From contig CAWCDI010000001.1 in assembly GCA_963794415.1 (NCBI GenBank), forward strand, positions 1,736,001 to 1,800,000: 64,000 nucleotides of DNA. The letters are read 5' to 3'. Positions 24,459-38,255 of this stretch are shown piece after piece (the first letter of the stretch is position 1; each line of letters begins with the position of its first letter). The DNA comes from CAVPTL01 sp963794415 (GTDB taxonomy: Bacteria > Actinomycetota > Thermoleophilia > Gaiellales > JAICJC01). Position numbers and translations under genes: made by a program. Under the pieces are notes generated by a model. The model did no database searches, was not told the DNA's origin, and was given only the letters and a program-made list of their open reading frames with translations.

Positions 24459-25511
24459 ATGGGACTGACCCCCCTTCGCTGGGTAGGGCTCATCGCGGCG
24501 ATCGTGTTCGCCGTGCTGTCCATCCGTTCCTACAGGCAGGGCAAGATCGGAAACGGCGACCTGCTGGTGCGGATGGTCGTGTTCGTGGTGCCGCTGCTGG
24601 TGCTCTCGCTGGTGCCCGGTGCCCTGAGCTGGGTGTTCGACGAGCTCTCGTTCCGCCGTGGCGGCGGCCGCCAGATCATCGGCGCGACGGTCATCGCCGT
24701 CGGCATCCTCTACCTCTTCGCCTTCACCCTGGCGGGCCGCAACGAGCGGGTGCGCCGCGACCTCACCCGGCTGATCGAGAACCTGGCGCTCGAGCAGTTC
24801 CGCGCCACCGGCCACCCCGACCAGTTCGCAAACGGCGTCGCGGTGGTGGTGCCGGCCTACAACGAGGCCGACAACATCGGGCACGTGCTCGCAGCGTTAC
24901 CGGACGAGGTGTGCGGCAAGGCGCTGCACGTGATCGTGATCGATGACGGCTCGTCCGACAACACCACCGACCGGGCCCGCTCGGCGGGCGCGGCTGCGGT
25001 GCGCCTGCCGCTCAACCGCGGCCAGGGAGCGGCCCTTCGCACCGGCTACCGGCTGGCGCTCATCACCGGCGCCGAGATCGTCGTGACGATGGATGCCGAC
25101 GGCCAGCACCAGCCCTCGGAGCTCTCGCGGCTGGTGGCGCCCATCGTGGCCGACGAGGCCGACGTGGTCAACGGCTCGCGCGTGCTGGGCGACGCCGACC
25201 CGTCCCACGCGGCGCGCGAGATGGGCATCAAGCTCTTCGCCCAGCTCCTCTCGCTGCTCACGTGGAGCAAGATCACCGACCCAGCCTGCGGCTACCGGGC
25301 GGTGCGCACCGACTCGCTGCGCGGCCTCGAGTTCCGCCAGGATCAGTTCCACAACTCGGAGTTCATCGTCGAGGCCTCCAAGAAGAAGCTGCGCATGATC
25401 GAGGCTCCGGTCACCGTCGCAAGCCGCCTCTCCGGCACGTCCAAGAAGCCCGCCCACTTCCGCTACGGCATGGGCTTTGCCAACGCCCTGGTGCGAGCGT
25501 GGCTTCGGTAA
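24459..25511 (+). CDS. DUF2304 membrane domain fused to family 2 glycosyltransferase
   Basis: 350 residues. The first 105 form three membrane helices with the DUF2304 pattern (WVGLIAAIVFAVLSIRSYRQGKI, DLLVRMVVFVVPLL, ATVIAVGILYLFAFTLAGRNER). Residues 125-350 are a GT-A dolichol-phosphate-mannose-synthase-like domain with VAVVVPAYNEADNIGHVL, VIDDGSSDNTTD, VVTMDADGQHQPSEL (DxD equivalent) and DPACGYRAVR. In most genomes the two parts are separate adjacent genes. Likely transfers a sugar to polyprenyl phosphate at the membrane. It overlaps the bicupin gene by 13 nt. Confidence 0.85.
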   Translation: MGLTPLRWVGLIAAIVFAVLSIRSYRQGKIGNGDLLVRMVVFVVPLLVLSLVPGALSWVFDELSFRRGGGRQIIGATVIAVGILYLFAFTLAGRNERVRRDLTRLIENLALEQFRATGHPDQFANGVAVVVPAYNEADNIGHVLAALPDEVCGKALHVIVIDDGSSDNTTDRARSAGAAAVRLPLNRGQGAALRTGYRLALITGAEIVVTMDADGQHQPSELSRLVAPIVADEADVVNGSRVLGDADPSHAAREMGIKLFAQLLSLLTWSKITDPACGYRAVRTDSLRGLEFRQDQFHNSEFIVEASKKKLRMIEAPVTVASRLSGTSKKPAHFRYGMGFANALVRAWLR

Positions 25512-26431
25512 AAGGCCCTGTCGCTCACTGGGATGCACCTCGTGAGCACCTGGTCGAGAAGGGGTATGTGCGCGGCCGCTGGCGCAACCTCGGCAAGGCA
25601 TGCGGCAGCGTCACCGTGGGCGTCGCGCGCATCACGCTGGAGCCCGGCGGGATGCCGACCCCGCCTCACGTCCACGGGGCCGAGGAGGAGATCTTCTACG
25701 TGCTGGCAGGCTCGGGCCTCTCGTGGCAGGACGGTGAGACCTTCGAGGTGCGCGCCGGGGACTGCATCGTGCACGAGGCCAACACCCGCGCCCACACGCT
25801 GCGCGCCGGTGAGGAGGGCCTCGAGGTGCTGGCGTTCGGCCAGCGCGTGCCGGTTGAGCTCTGCAACCTGCCTCGCGGCGAGGTCGGCTTTCTCGGGCCG
25901 CGCTGGGTCTCGACGGCGGGGCCGGGGCCGTGGGATGCGGACACCGCGAACGGCCCGCCCGAGTTTCCCGCGCCCAGCCCCCGCCCGGCGACGATCGTGA
26001 ACCTGGCCGACGTCGAGGCACGGGACGACGTGCACGCGACGGTCGAGCGGAAGGTGCGGTTTCTGAGCTCCGCAGCCGGGTCGGTCGCGACCGGCCTGCG
26101 CTACGCCGAGGTCTCTCCGGGGATGCTGAACGCCCCGCCCCACTGCCACTCCGCCGAGGAGGAGCTGATCGTGGTGCTCGGCGGAACCGGCGTGGTGATC
26201 CTGGGTGACCAGGAGACGCCCGTGCGGCGCGGCAGCCTGGTCTCGCGTCCGGCCGGCACCGGCGTGGCCCACGCATTCCGCGCCGGCGAGGACGGCCTCG
26301 AGCTGCTGCTCTACGGCACGCGGGACTCCCGCGACATGACGTACTTCCCGCGGTCGGGCAAGATCGCGTTTCGCGGCCTCGGCGTGGTCGGGCGCATCCA
26401 GCAGACCGGCTACTGGGACGACGAGGAGTAG
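25499..26431 (+). CDS. Two-domain cupin protein
   Basis: 310 residues from GTG 25499. Each half carries one cupin barrel: the first with PPHVHGAEEEIFYVLAGSG and a later Asp/His strand (AGDCIVHEANTRAHTL), the second with PPHCHSAEEELIVVLGGTG and VSRPAGTGVAHAF. The HxH and Glu metal ligands are present in both halves. Bicupins of this type act as metal-dependent isomerases, dioxygenases or sugar-binding proteins; the reaction cannot be chosen from sequence. It sits between the GT2 and a methyltransferase with 2-nt spacing, so a role in the same glycan pathway is plausible. Confidence 0.8.
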   Translation: MASVKGPVAHWDAPREHLVEKGYVRGRWRNLGKACGSVTVGVARITLEPGGMPTPPHVHGAEEEIFYVLAGSGLSWQDGETFEVRAGDCIVHEANTRAHTLRAGEEGLEVLAFGQRVPVELCNLPRGEVGFLGPRWVSTAGPGPWDADTANGPPEFPAPSPRPATIVNLADVEARDDVHATVERKVRFLSSAAGSVATGLRYAEVSPGMLNAPPHCHSAEEELIVVLGGTGVVILGDQETPVRRGSLVSRPAGTGVAHAFRAGEDGLELLLYGTRDSRDMTYFPRSGKIAFRGLGVVGRIQQTGYWDDEE

Positions 26432-26433
26432 CG

Positions 26434-27129
26434 GTGCCCGAGACGCCGGCCTGGTTCTACGACGAGATGCGCCAGACCGGCATCGATTTCACCGATCCGG
26501 CCGAGGTCGAGCGCTACGACGACCGCCAGGGAGTGATGGACGAGGAGTACCGCAAGATCCTCGACGAGCTGCTGGTGAGGCGCGGCACGGCGCTGACCGA
26601 GATCGGCACCGGCACCGGCTGGCTGGCCATCGCGGCGGCACGGCGCGGCGCCCACGTGGACGCGGCCGACATCTCGGAGACCATGCTCGCCCAGGCGCGG
26701 AAGAACGCCGCCAGGGCACACGCGGGCGACATCCGCTTCCACCACGCCGGCTTCCTGACGTTCGAGCCGATGGCGCCCGGCGACGTGGTGGTGTCGAGCT
26801 TCGCGCTGCACCACCTGAGCGACTTCTGGAAGCAGGCGGCGCTCCTGCGCGTCTTCAAGATGCTGCGGCCCGGCGGGCAGCTCTTCGTGCGAGACGTGGT
26901 GTTCTCGTTCGCGCCTGCCAACACCGAGTACGCCGTGGAGCGCTGGATCGACGAGATGATGGCGCAGGGCTCGGGCTGGTCACGCGAGGACTTCGAGACC
27001 CACGTGCGCGAGGAGCACTCGACCTACTCGTGGGTGATGCGCGGCCTGCTCGAGCGGGCGGGCTTCAAGGTGCGGGAGCGGTGCTGGGCGCCGACCTACG
27101 CCGACTACTTCTGCCACCGCCCCGAGTAG
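26434..27129 (+). CDS. Class I SAM-dependent methyltransferase
   Basis: 231 residues from GTG 26434. SAM-binding motif I is TEIGTGTGWLAIAAARRG (about 54-71), followed by ADISETMLAQARKNAA, VVVSSFALHHLSDFWK and MLRPGGQLFVRDVVF. The order is that of small-molecule methyltransferases (Methyltransf_11/25 type). It is the last gene of the operon running from the phosphodiesterase gene and ends before a 7-bp hairpin that faces the convergent epimerase gene. Confidence 0.82.
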   Translation: MPETPAWFYDEMRQTGIDFTDPAEVERYDDRQGVMDEEYRKILDELLVRRGTALTEIGTGTGWLAIAAARRGAHVDAADISETMLAQARKNAARAHAGDIRFHHAGFLTFEPMAPGDVVVSSFALHHLSDFWKQAALLRVFKMLRPGGQLFVRDVVFSFAPANTEYAVERWIDEMMAQGSGWSREDFETHVREEHSTYSWVMRGLLERAGFKVRERCWAPTYADYFCHRPE

Positions 27130-27148
27130 CGTGCACGACGGGTGCACG
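27130..27148. terminator. Hairpin between convergent genes
   Basis: A perfect 7-bp stem CGTGCAC/GTGCACG encloses loop GACGG, directly after the methyltransferase stop and 10 bp before the epimerase stop. It could end both transcripts. There is no T-tract on either strand, so the call rests on position and pairing only. Confidence 0.4.
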
Positions 27149-27158
27149 CACCGTGTTC

Positions 27159-28070
27159 TCACGCCGTGAAGTCGTCCCAGGTTGCCTGGAGGCCGTCCGT
27201 GAGGTTCACCTTCGGCGAGTAGCCGAGCCGGTCGAACGCCTTGTCCACCAGCGAGTAGTTCCGCTGGATCTCGCCGGGCCGCTCCGGCTCGCGGCGCACC
27301 TCGAGCTCGCGGCCCGACACCTCGCCGAGCTTTGCCAGGAGCTCGTTGAGGCTCGTCTCGACGCCGCTTGCGAGCTGGAACACCTCGCCGCCGATGCCCG
27401 GCGTCTCGGCCGCCCGCACCAGGCCGTCGGCCAGGTCGGTGACGAACACGAAGTCGCGCGTCTGGGTGCCGTCGCCGTAGACCACCAGATCGTCCCCCGC
27501 CAGGATGCGCCGGATGAAGAGCGGGATCACGTTGCCCTTGTGCGCCGAGCGCGGCCCGAACGCGTTTGAGAACCGCACGGCGACCGCGTCCAGCCCGTAG
27601 GCGCCGTGGAACGCCGAGCAGTACGCCTCGCCGACCGCCTTGGAGGCGCCGTACGGCGAGAGCGGCGCCGTGGGCTTCTCCTCGCTCGCCGGGTACGCCC
27701 CCGCCCCGAGCGGTGCGTTGGACGACGAGAACACGAACCGCGGCACCCCCGCCTGACGCGCTGCCCAGAGCGCGGTGACGGTGCCCCGCGCGTTCACGTC
27801 GAAGTTCCCGAGCGGATCCTCGACCGACTCGATCACGCCCGCGCCCGCTGCCAGGTGGAACATCGCGTCGCAGCCGCGGGCCGCGGCCGTGAGCGACTCG
27901 AGGTCGCGCACGTCGCCGGTGACGATCTCGGCGCCGGTGCCGTCGAGCAGCGCCGATCCGGCGCTCGAGAGGTCGTCGTACACCCGCACCTGGTAGCCGC
28001 GTTCCGCCAGCAGCCGCACCAGCGTCGATCCGATGAATCCGGCGCCGCCGGTGACCAGGGCCTGGCTCAC
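27159..28070 (-). CDS. NAD-dependent epimerase/dehydratase (UDP-glucose 4-epimerase-like)
   Basis: 303 residues from GTG 28070, with AAGGAG 7 nt upstream. Extended SDR motifs are ALVTGGAGFIGSTLVRLLAE (4-23), VYDDLSSAG, MFHLAAGAGV, VFSSSNAPLG, the catalytic SPYGASKAVGEAYC and VRFSNAFGPRSAHKGNV, followed by DGTQTRDFVFVTDLADG. The Ser/Thr element carries NAPLG where GalE-like enzymes have AVYG. Substrate is probably a UDP or dTDP sugar. Its start overlaps the upstream small gene by 3 nt. Confidence 0.87.
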   Translation of the reverse strand: MSQALVTGGAGFIGSTLVRLLAERGYQVRVYDDLSSAGSALLDGTGAEIVTGDVRDLESLTAAARGCDAMFHLAAGAGVIESVEDPLGNFDVNARGTVTALWAARQAGVPRFVFSSSNAPLGAGAYPASEEKPTAPLSPYGASKAVGEAYCSAFHGAYGLDAVAVRFSNAFGPRSAHKGNVIPLFIRRILAGDDLVVYGDGTQTRDFVFVTDLADGLVRAAETPGIGGEVFQLASGVETSLNELLAKLGEVSGRELEVRREPERPGEIQRNYSLVDKAFDRLGYSPKVNLTDGLQATWDDFTA

Positions 28071-28273
28071 GATTGCTCTCCTTGGTGGTGATGGTCGTGC
28101 TCCCAGCAGGGCGCACCTTCGAACGCGCGGAGGCCGGCGGTGCTCTGCGGCAGGCCCGGGCGCAGCCTTCGCCGCCGAAGCCGCGGCGCGGCGACGGCGA
28201 TCACGCCACCCACCACGGTACCAACCACGAACGTGCGGGCGGCGCCGTGCTTCTTGGCGGGCGCCGGGCTCAC
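28067..28273 (-). CDS. Small single-helix membrane protein
   Basis: 68 residues from GTG 28273. A basic N-terminus (SPAPAKKHGAARTF) leads into one hydrophobic segment (VVGTVVGGVIAVAA), then an Arg-rich stretch and a His-rich end (EHDHHHQGEQS). It overlaps the upstream B-box gene and the downstream epimerase by 3-4 nt each, which argues that this tiny frame is real. No family recognised. Confidence 0.5.
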   Translation of the reverse strand: MSPAPAKKHGAARTFVVGTVVGGVIAVAAPRLRRRRLRPGLPQSTAGLRAFEGAPCWEHDHHHQGEQS

Positions 28274-28773
28274 GTCGTCTCGTGCCAGGCCACGAAGGCC
28301 GCGATCAGAAGGCCCAGCACCTGGATGTAGAGCCGCGGGTTCCCACCGGTGTGGGCGGCGATGACGATCGCTGCGCAGACATAGGCCCAGGCAGCGCCCG
28401 CGGCGGCGATCCAGCCGGTGGACGACGCACGGTAGTAGGCCGCGAACCGCAGCGTCACGCGGCCCACCGCGAGCCCCACCAGCCATGCGGCGATGAAGAG
28501 GAAGAACCCGAGGCCCGCGTACCCCGCGTAGGCGAGCACGATGCCGGCGGCCGAGCCGGTGAGAAACGAGGCGGCCACGGCCTTGATCGCCCTGTCGGGG
28601 CGAAGCGTCACGCGCGCCGAGCGCGGCTGCCGGGCGCAGTCCTTGCACTTGATTCCCACCGGCGCCATCACCATGCAGTCGGGGCAGATCGGCTTGCCGC
28701 AGCTGGAACATGAAACGGCTGTCTCGACCTTCGGATGGTTGGCGCAGTAGACCGGTGGCGCAGTCGTCGACAT
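28270..28773 (-). CDS. Membrane protein with N-terminal B-box-like zinc finger
   Basis: 167 residues. The first 48 contain a B-box/rhomboid-associated zinc finger: YCANHPKVETAVSCSSCGKP, then CPDCM and CKDCARQP. Four hydrophobic helices follow (about 62-84, 86-108, 120-138, 145-163). In many actinobacteria the same finger precedes a rhomboid protease, but the Gly-Ser and His catalytic motifs are absent here. It leads a three-gene unit with the small protein and epimerase. ATG 28773 lies 7 nt after TACACT, so the transcript is probably leaderless. Confidence 0.75.
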   Translation of the reverse strand: MSTTAPPVYCANHPKVETAVSCSSCGKPICPDCMVMAPVGIKCKDCARQPRSARVTLRPDRAIKAVAASFLTGSAAGIVLAYAGYAGLGFFLFIAAWLVGLAVGRVTLRFAAYYRASSTGWIAAAGAAWAYVCAAIVIAAHTGGNPRLYIQVLGLLIAAFVAWHETT

Positions 28774-28786
28774 CGCGGCGAGTGTA
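28774..28786 (-). promoter_or_regulatory. Candidate leaderless promoter of the B-box operon
   Basis: On the minus strand TACACT (28786-28781) is followed by exactly 7 nt and ATG 28773. It overlaps by two bases the hexamer serving psuG on the other strand. Confidence 0.55.
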
Positions 28787-28796
28787 GCATCGGCCC
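28785..28796 (+). promoter_or_regulatory. Candidate leaderless promoter of psuG
   Basis: TAGCAT at 28785-28790 is followed by 6 nt and GTG 28797. Only 23 bp separate the two divergent start codons, so neither gene can have a normal leader with its own ribosome site. Confidence 0.5.
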
Positions 28797-29720
28797 GTGA
28801 CCCGCCAACCCTCGGGACTTCTGGTGATTTCGCCCGAGGTTCAGCGAGCGCTCACGCGCTCCGAACCGGTCGTCGGGCTGGAGTCATCGCTGATCGCCCA
28901 CAGCCTCCCCGGCCCGGTCGGGCCCGAGGTCGCGCTCGAGTGCGAGCAGCGCGTGCGCGACGCCGGGGCCACTCCGGCGACCGTCGCGGTGATCGACGGC
29001 CAGATCCACGTCGGCATCGATGCGGAGCAGATCGAGCGGCTCGCGACCGAGCCGCTCGTGCGGAAGGTGGGCCCCCGTGACCTGGCCGCCGCGATCGTCT
29101 CGCGCATGTGCGGCGCGACGACCGTTGCCGGCACCATGGCGGTCTGCCGCGTGGCCGGCATCCACTTCATGTCAACCGCCGGCATCGGCGGCGCGCACCG
29201 CGGCTGGGCGACGTCGGGCGACATCTCGGCCGACATCCTCGAGCTGGGCACCTCGCCGGTGTGCGTGGTGTGCTCGGGGGCGCGGTCGTTCCTCGACACG
29301 ACCGCGACGCTCGAGCTGCTCGAGACCTACGGCGTGCCCGTGATCGGCTACGGCATCGACACCTTCCCCCTCTACTACGCCCGGTCGAGCGATCGCGAGC
29401 TGGTGGATCGCGCCGACGACCCGCTCACGGTGGCGACGGTGACCGCGGCGCACTGGGGGCTCTCGCGATCGTCGGCCATCCTCGTGGCAAACGCGATCGC
29501 GCCGGAGGCCGCGCTCGACCCCGACGAGCTGGAGCCCCTGATCGAGGAGGCCATGCTGGCCGCAAGCGAGGCGCACGTGGACGGCATCGACCTGACGCCG
29601 TTCGTGCTGCACCGGCTGCACCTGGCCACCGACGGCCGCACGCTCACCGCCCACCGGCGGCTGGTCGGCGACAACGCCGAGCTCGCGGCGAGCATCGCGG
29701 TGGCCTACTACATGCGCTGA
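28797..29720 (+). CDS. psuG: Pseudouridine-5'-phosphate glycosidase
   Basis: 307 residues. PsuG cleaves pseudouridine-5'-phosphate to uracil and ribose-5-phosphate. Family-specific stretches are VVGLESSLIAHSLPGPV (catalytic Glu region), AVIDGQIHVGID, VGPRDLAAAI, FMSTAGIGGAHRG and VVCSGARSFLDTTATLELL. The catalytic Lys is in VRKVGPRDL. No psuK-type kinase is adjacent, so substrate supply must come from elsewhere or from RNA turnover nucleotides. Start GTG 28797 follows a -10-like hexamer. Confidence 0.93.
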   Translation: MTRQPSGLLVISPEVQRALTRSEPVVGLESSLIAHSLPGPVGPEVALECEQRVRDAGATPATVAVIDGQIHVGIDAEQIERLATEPLVRKVGPRDLAAAIVSRMCGATTVAGTMAVCRVAGIHFMSTAGIGGAHRGWATSGDISADILELGTSPVCVVCSGARSFLDTTATLELLETYGVPVIGYGIDTFPLYYARSSDRELVDRADDPLTVATVTAAHWGLSRSSAILVANAIAPEAALDPDELEPLIEEAMLAASEAHVDGIDLTPFVLHRLHLATDGRTLTAHRRLVGDNAELAASIAVAYYMR

Positions 29721-29732
29721 CGCCGCGAAGAA

Positions 29733-29747
29733 CGGTGCCAGGCGCGG
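29733..29747. repeat. Degenerate copy of the GGTGCC palindrome core
   Basis: CGGTGCCAGGCGCGG resembles half of the palindromes at 1733-1749 and 14895-14927 but pairs imperfectly. It lies between psuG and the convergent beta-propeller gene, the same kind of position as the other two. Confidence 0.35.
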
Positions 29748-29755
29748 CTCTCCCC

Positions 29756-31052
29756 CTACGACCTCGGCTTCAGCACGTACAGGCGGCCGAAGCCGACCAC
29801 CACCAGCCGGCCGGCTGCCGCGATCGCCGGTGAGTACTTGCCGTCGTGGAACTGCCACACCAGCTTGCCCGTGCCGGGGTTATAGGCATACACGTGGCCG
29901 GAAACGGCGCCGCTCGCACCGCGGTCGGCCACGTACACGAGCGGGCCGATCACCACCGGCGAGGAGAGCGTCCCGTACGGCAGCTGGTGGCTCCAGAGCG
30001 TCACGCCGGTGCGCGCGTTCAGCGCCACGAAGCTGCCCAGCGACGAGGTCGCGAACACGCGTCCGTTCGACACCGCCGGCGATCCGTACGCCCAGCCGGG
30101 CAGCGTCGTCGACCACGCCTCCTCGCCGTTGCTCGCGTCGAACGAGTACACCTTGCCGTCGGTGTTCCCGACGTAGACGCGGCCGTAGGCCACTGCCGGC
30201 GTCGAGTAGAAGCCGCCCGACCGGAAGCCGCTGGAGAGGCCGTTGGTCTGGTGCTTCCAGATCTGCCTGCCCGTGACGGCGTTCAGGCAGTACATCGCCC
30301 CGGCGTAGTCACCGAAGTAGAGCCGGCCGCCGACGATCGCCGGGCCGTGCTTGACGGCGCCCGAGGTCGAGTAGCTCCAGAGCTGCTTGCCCGTCTTCGC
30401 CGAGACCGCCACCATGGCACCGGAGAGCTTGCCGATGTAGACGGTGCCGTTCCAGACCGCCGGTGAGCCCTCGAGGGCGCTCGTGGTGCGAAACGTCCAC
30501 AGCCGCTTGCCGTCCGAGCGGCGCAGCGCGTCCAGCCCCGATCCGGCCGGCATGTACACCGCATTTCCGCCGATTGCGGGCGAGCCGAGGGCGGGCAGGC
30601 TGGATCCCGCCCGGAGGTGCTTTCGCCAGATGACGTTGCCGTTGAACACGTTGAACGCCGTCGCCGTGCCCGCGTCGGACAGCTCGTAGAGCACGCCGTT
30701 CACGTACGTCGGCGGGTACTCGAGCAGGCCGCCGCCCGACCTTCGACCAGCTCGTCTTGTACGGCGGGTGGATGGACGAGAGGTCGATCGCGTCGCGCGT
30801 GCGCGCCAGCGTCCGGCCGTAGAACGGCCACGGCAGCCCGAACGCGGGGCCGCTGTGCTTCTTCGGCTTCGTGCCCGTGGTCACCGGCACCGGCGGCGGC
30901 GCGGGATCCGACGTGCTGGTGAACGGCACCTGGTCGCCGTTTCGCACGTCGCCCACCCGCTGCTTGGCAAAGTGGTAGGCCACGCCCGCCCCCACGATGC
31001 ACAGGGCGAGCACAGCGCCGATCGCAATCAGCCATTTCCGTCGTCGACTCAT
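29756..31052 (-). CDS. Membrane-anchored PQQ-type beta-propeller protein (frame break at about 30735)
   Basis: About 431 residues after repair. The N-terminal part (from ATG 31052) has one membrane helix (KWLIAIGAVLALCIVGAGVAY), a Pro-rich linker and IDLSSIHPPYKTSWS. After an extra G near 30735 the frame continues as GLLEYPPTYVNGVLYELSD and then repeats of the AxxGKxxWxY / YVGxxDGxVYxLDAxxG kind (for example GKQLWSYSTSGAVKHGPAIV and YVGNTDGKVYSFDA), forming an outer-face beta-propeller. BamB-like or sensor scaffold roles are possible; PQQ cofactor ligands are not evident. Removing one G from GTCGGGCGGCGG restores the frame exactly. Confidence 0.78.
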
Positions 31053-31065
31053 CGGCGGGAGACTA
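31053..31065 (-). promoter_or_regulatory. Candidate leaderless promoter of the beta-propeller gene
   Basis: On the minus strand TAGTCT (31065-31060) is followed by exactly 7 nt and ATG 31052. The upstream membrane-protein gene stops 8 bp before this element, so the beta-propeller gene may have its own transcript. Confidence 0.5.
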
Positions 31066-31072
31066 CTCGGCG

Positions 31073-31743
31073 CTAATTGGTGCGGTCTTCAGCCGCGAGC
31101 ACGCGACGGCCGGTGAGGTCGCCGTAGAGCGCGCGGGAGAAGAGCGCCGAGAACGGCCACACCACCGGCACGGAGCAGGCCAGCGCGAGCACCTGGGCCA
31201 CCGGCCCCGACGAGAACGCGGTCACCACCAGGAACATCGAGACCATCACCGGGGCCGAGAACACCATGATGATGAGCCACACCGCCCAGCTTCGGCCGAA
31301 GCTCCTGACCGACATCGCCACCGACCTCCAGAGCGACCCCAGCGGCGAGACGTCGCCGGCCGCGACCGCCGGCACGGCCATCAGGAAGAGCGGGATGACG
31401 ATCACGACGAACGGCTGCAGGATGAGCAGCAGGAGCCCCGTGATGATGCCGATCGGCACCGCGGTCGCGTATGTCGCCACCACGCGGCGGCGCGGAGCGC
31501 CGCCCGGCAGCCCGCGCAGCACGACGAACCCGACGAATGCGAAGTACGCCACCCCGTAGCAGAGCGCAGAGGCGACGAAGATGGTGGAGCCGCGGTGGTG
31601 CGTGTGATGCAGCGCCACGGGCACGACCGACGCGATCCCCGCGGCGATCAGCGACACCACCAGCAGGTCGGCCCAGACCTGGCCGAACCGGTGCACGGCT
31701 GATGCGAACAGGTCGCTCAGCCGTGCCGGTTCGGTCTGCGCGC

Positions 31744-31747
<4 letters not shown>
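31073..31747 (-). CDS. Integral membrane protein, unknown function
   Basis: 224 residues from GTG 31747. About five to six helices are seen: LLVVSLIAAGIASVVPVAL, IFVASALCYGVAYFAFVGFVVL, ATAVPIGIITGLLLLILQPFVVIVIPLFLMAV, WAVWLIIMVFSAPVMVSMFLVV and VLALACSVPVVWPFSALF. The architecture resembles the membrane-domain proteins annotated as glycerophosphoryl diester phosphodiesterase membrane domain or DUF975, but I cannot assign it. It overlaps the clpB stop by 4 nt, so it is the last gene of the chaperone operon. Confidence 0.68.
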
Positions 31748-34241
<2,494 letters not shown>

Positions 34242-34260
<19 letters not shown>

Positions 34261-34633
34261 AGCTCCGGGTGTTTTGGGTGTTGGTAGGGGACCAGGTCGC
34301 GCCGGTATGACCGGTGCACCTGAGCCATCTCGCTCTGCAGCTGCCGGGCCGACTCATACATCTGAGCCTCCATCCTGGCGAGCTGCCTGGTGAGCTCGGT
34401 GACGGTGTCCTCGAGCTCCAGCACGCGGGCGACGCCCGCGAGGTTCATGCCCCACTCGGCGGTGAGCGCCGTGATCTTGGCCAGACGCTCGATATCGGCG
34501 TCGGAGTAGCGGCGGGTGCCGCCGGACGTGCGCCGCGGCCGTACCAGCCCGCGGGCCTCGTACATCCGCAGCGTCTGCGGATGCAGCCCCGAGAGCTCCG
34601 CTGCCACCGAGATCGAGTAGCGGGGCGCCTGGC

Positions 34634-34637
<4 letters not shown>
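34242..34637 (-). CDS. hspR: MerR-family heat shock repressor HspR
   Basis: 131 residues from GTG 34637. The N-terminal MerR helix-turn-helix is YSISVAAELSGLHPQTLRMY with wing RTSGGTRRYSDADIERL, as in Streptomyces and Mycobacterium HspR. A coiled coil follows (ELEDTVTELTRQLARMEAQM). HspR represses dnaK and clpB operons with DnaK as co-repressor. The gene overlaps dnaJ and clpB, putting the repressor inside the operon it should control. The C-terminal hydrophobic tail of some HspR proteins is replaced by a His/Pro stretch ending WTFKS. Confidence 0.93.
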
Positions 34638-35755
<1,118 letters not shown>

Positions 35756-35763
35756 GTGGAGGC

Positions 35764-36329
35764 TCAGCCGCCCTCGACGTTGACGCCGGGGCCGCTCGAG
35801 ACGACCACGCGGGCAGGCCGCACCACGCGTGCGCCCAGCTTGTAGCCCGGCTGCCAGACAGCCGCGATGGAGCCCTCGGGGAACTCCGACGGCTGGTTGG
35901 AGAGGCCCTCGTGCACGTGCGGGTCGAATGCATCGCCCGGCGCGGCCGCGATGGGCTCGAGCCCCCGGCGGTGCAGGAGGTCGGCGAGCTGCTGGCGGAC
36001 CAGCCCCACGCCCTCGGCCACCTTGGCCTCCTCGTGGTGCTCGGATGCATCGAGTGCGCGGTCGAGGTTGTCGAGCACCGGCAGGAGCTCGCCGACGACG
36101 CCCTCGATGGCGCGCCGCGACTGATCCTCGGCGTCGCGGGCAACGCGCTTGCGGTAGTTGTCGAAGTCGGCGCTGGTGCGCCGCCAGCTGTCGAGATACT
36201 CGGCAGCCTGCTGCCGGGCCTCCTCCAGCTCGGTCACCTCGGGGCCGGACTCGGCCGCCGGCTGATCGCCGGCGGCCTCGTCCACGACCTCGATCTCGAC
36301 CTCTTCGACGCGCTCATCGGGCTGCTGGC

Positions 36330-36333
<4 letters not shown>
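35764..36333 (-). CDS. grpE: Nucleotide exchange factor GrpE
   Basis: 189 residues from GTG 36333. A long acidic N-terminus (about 1-35) leads into the coiled coil EARQQAAEYLDSWRRTSADF with NYRKRVARD, then the C-terminal beta domain FDPHVHEGLSNQPSEFPEG and VWQPGYKLGARVVRPARVVV, which matches the family signature. It releases ADP from DnaK. It overlaps the dnaK stop by 4 nt. Confidence 0.95.
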
Positions 36334-38255
<1,922 letters not shown>

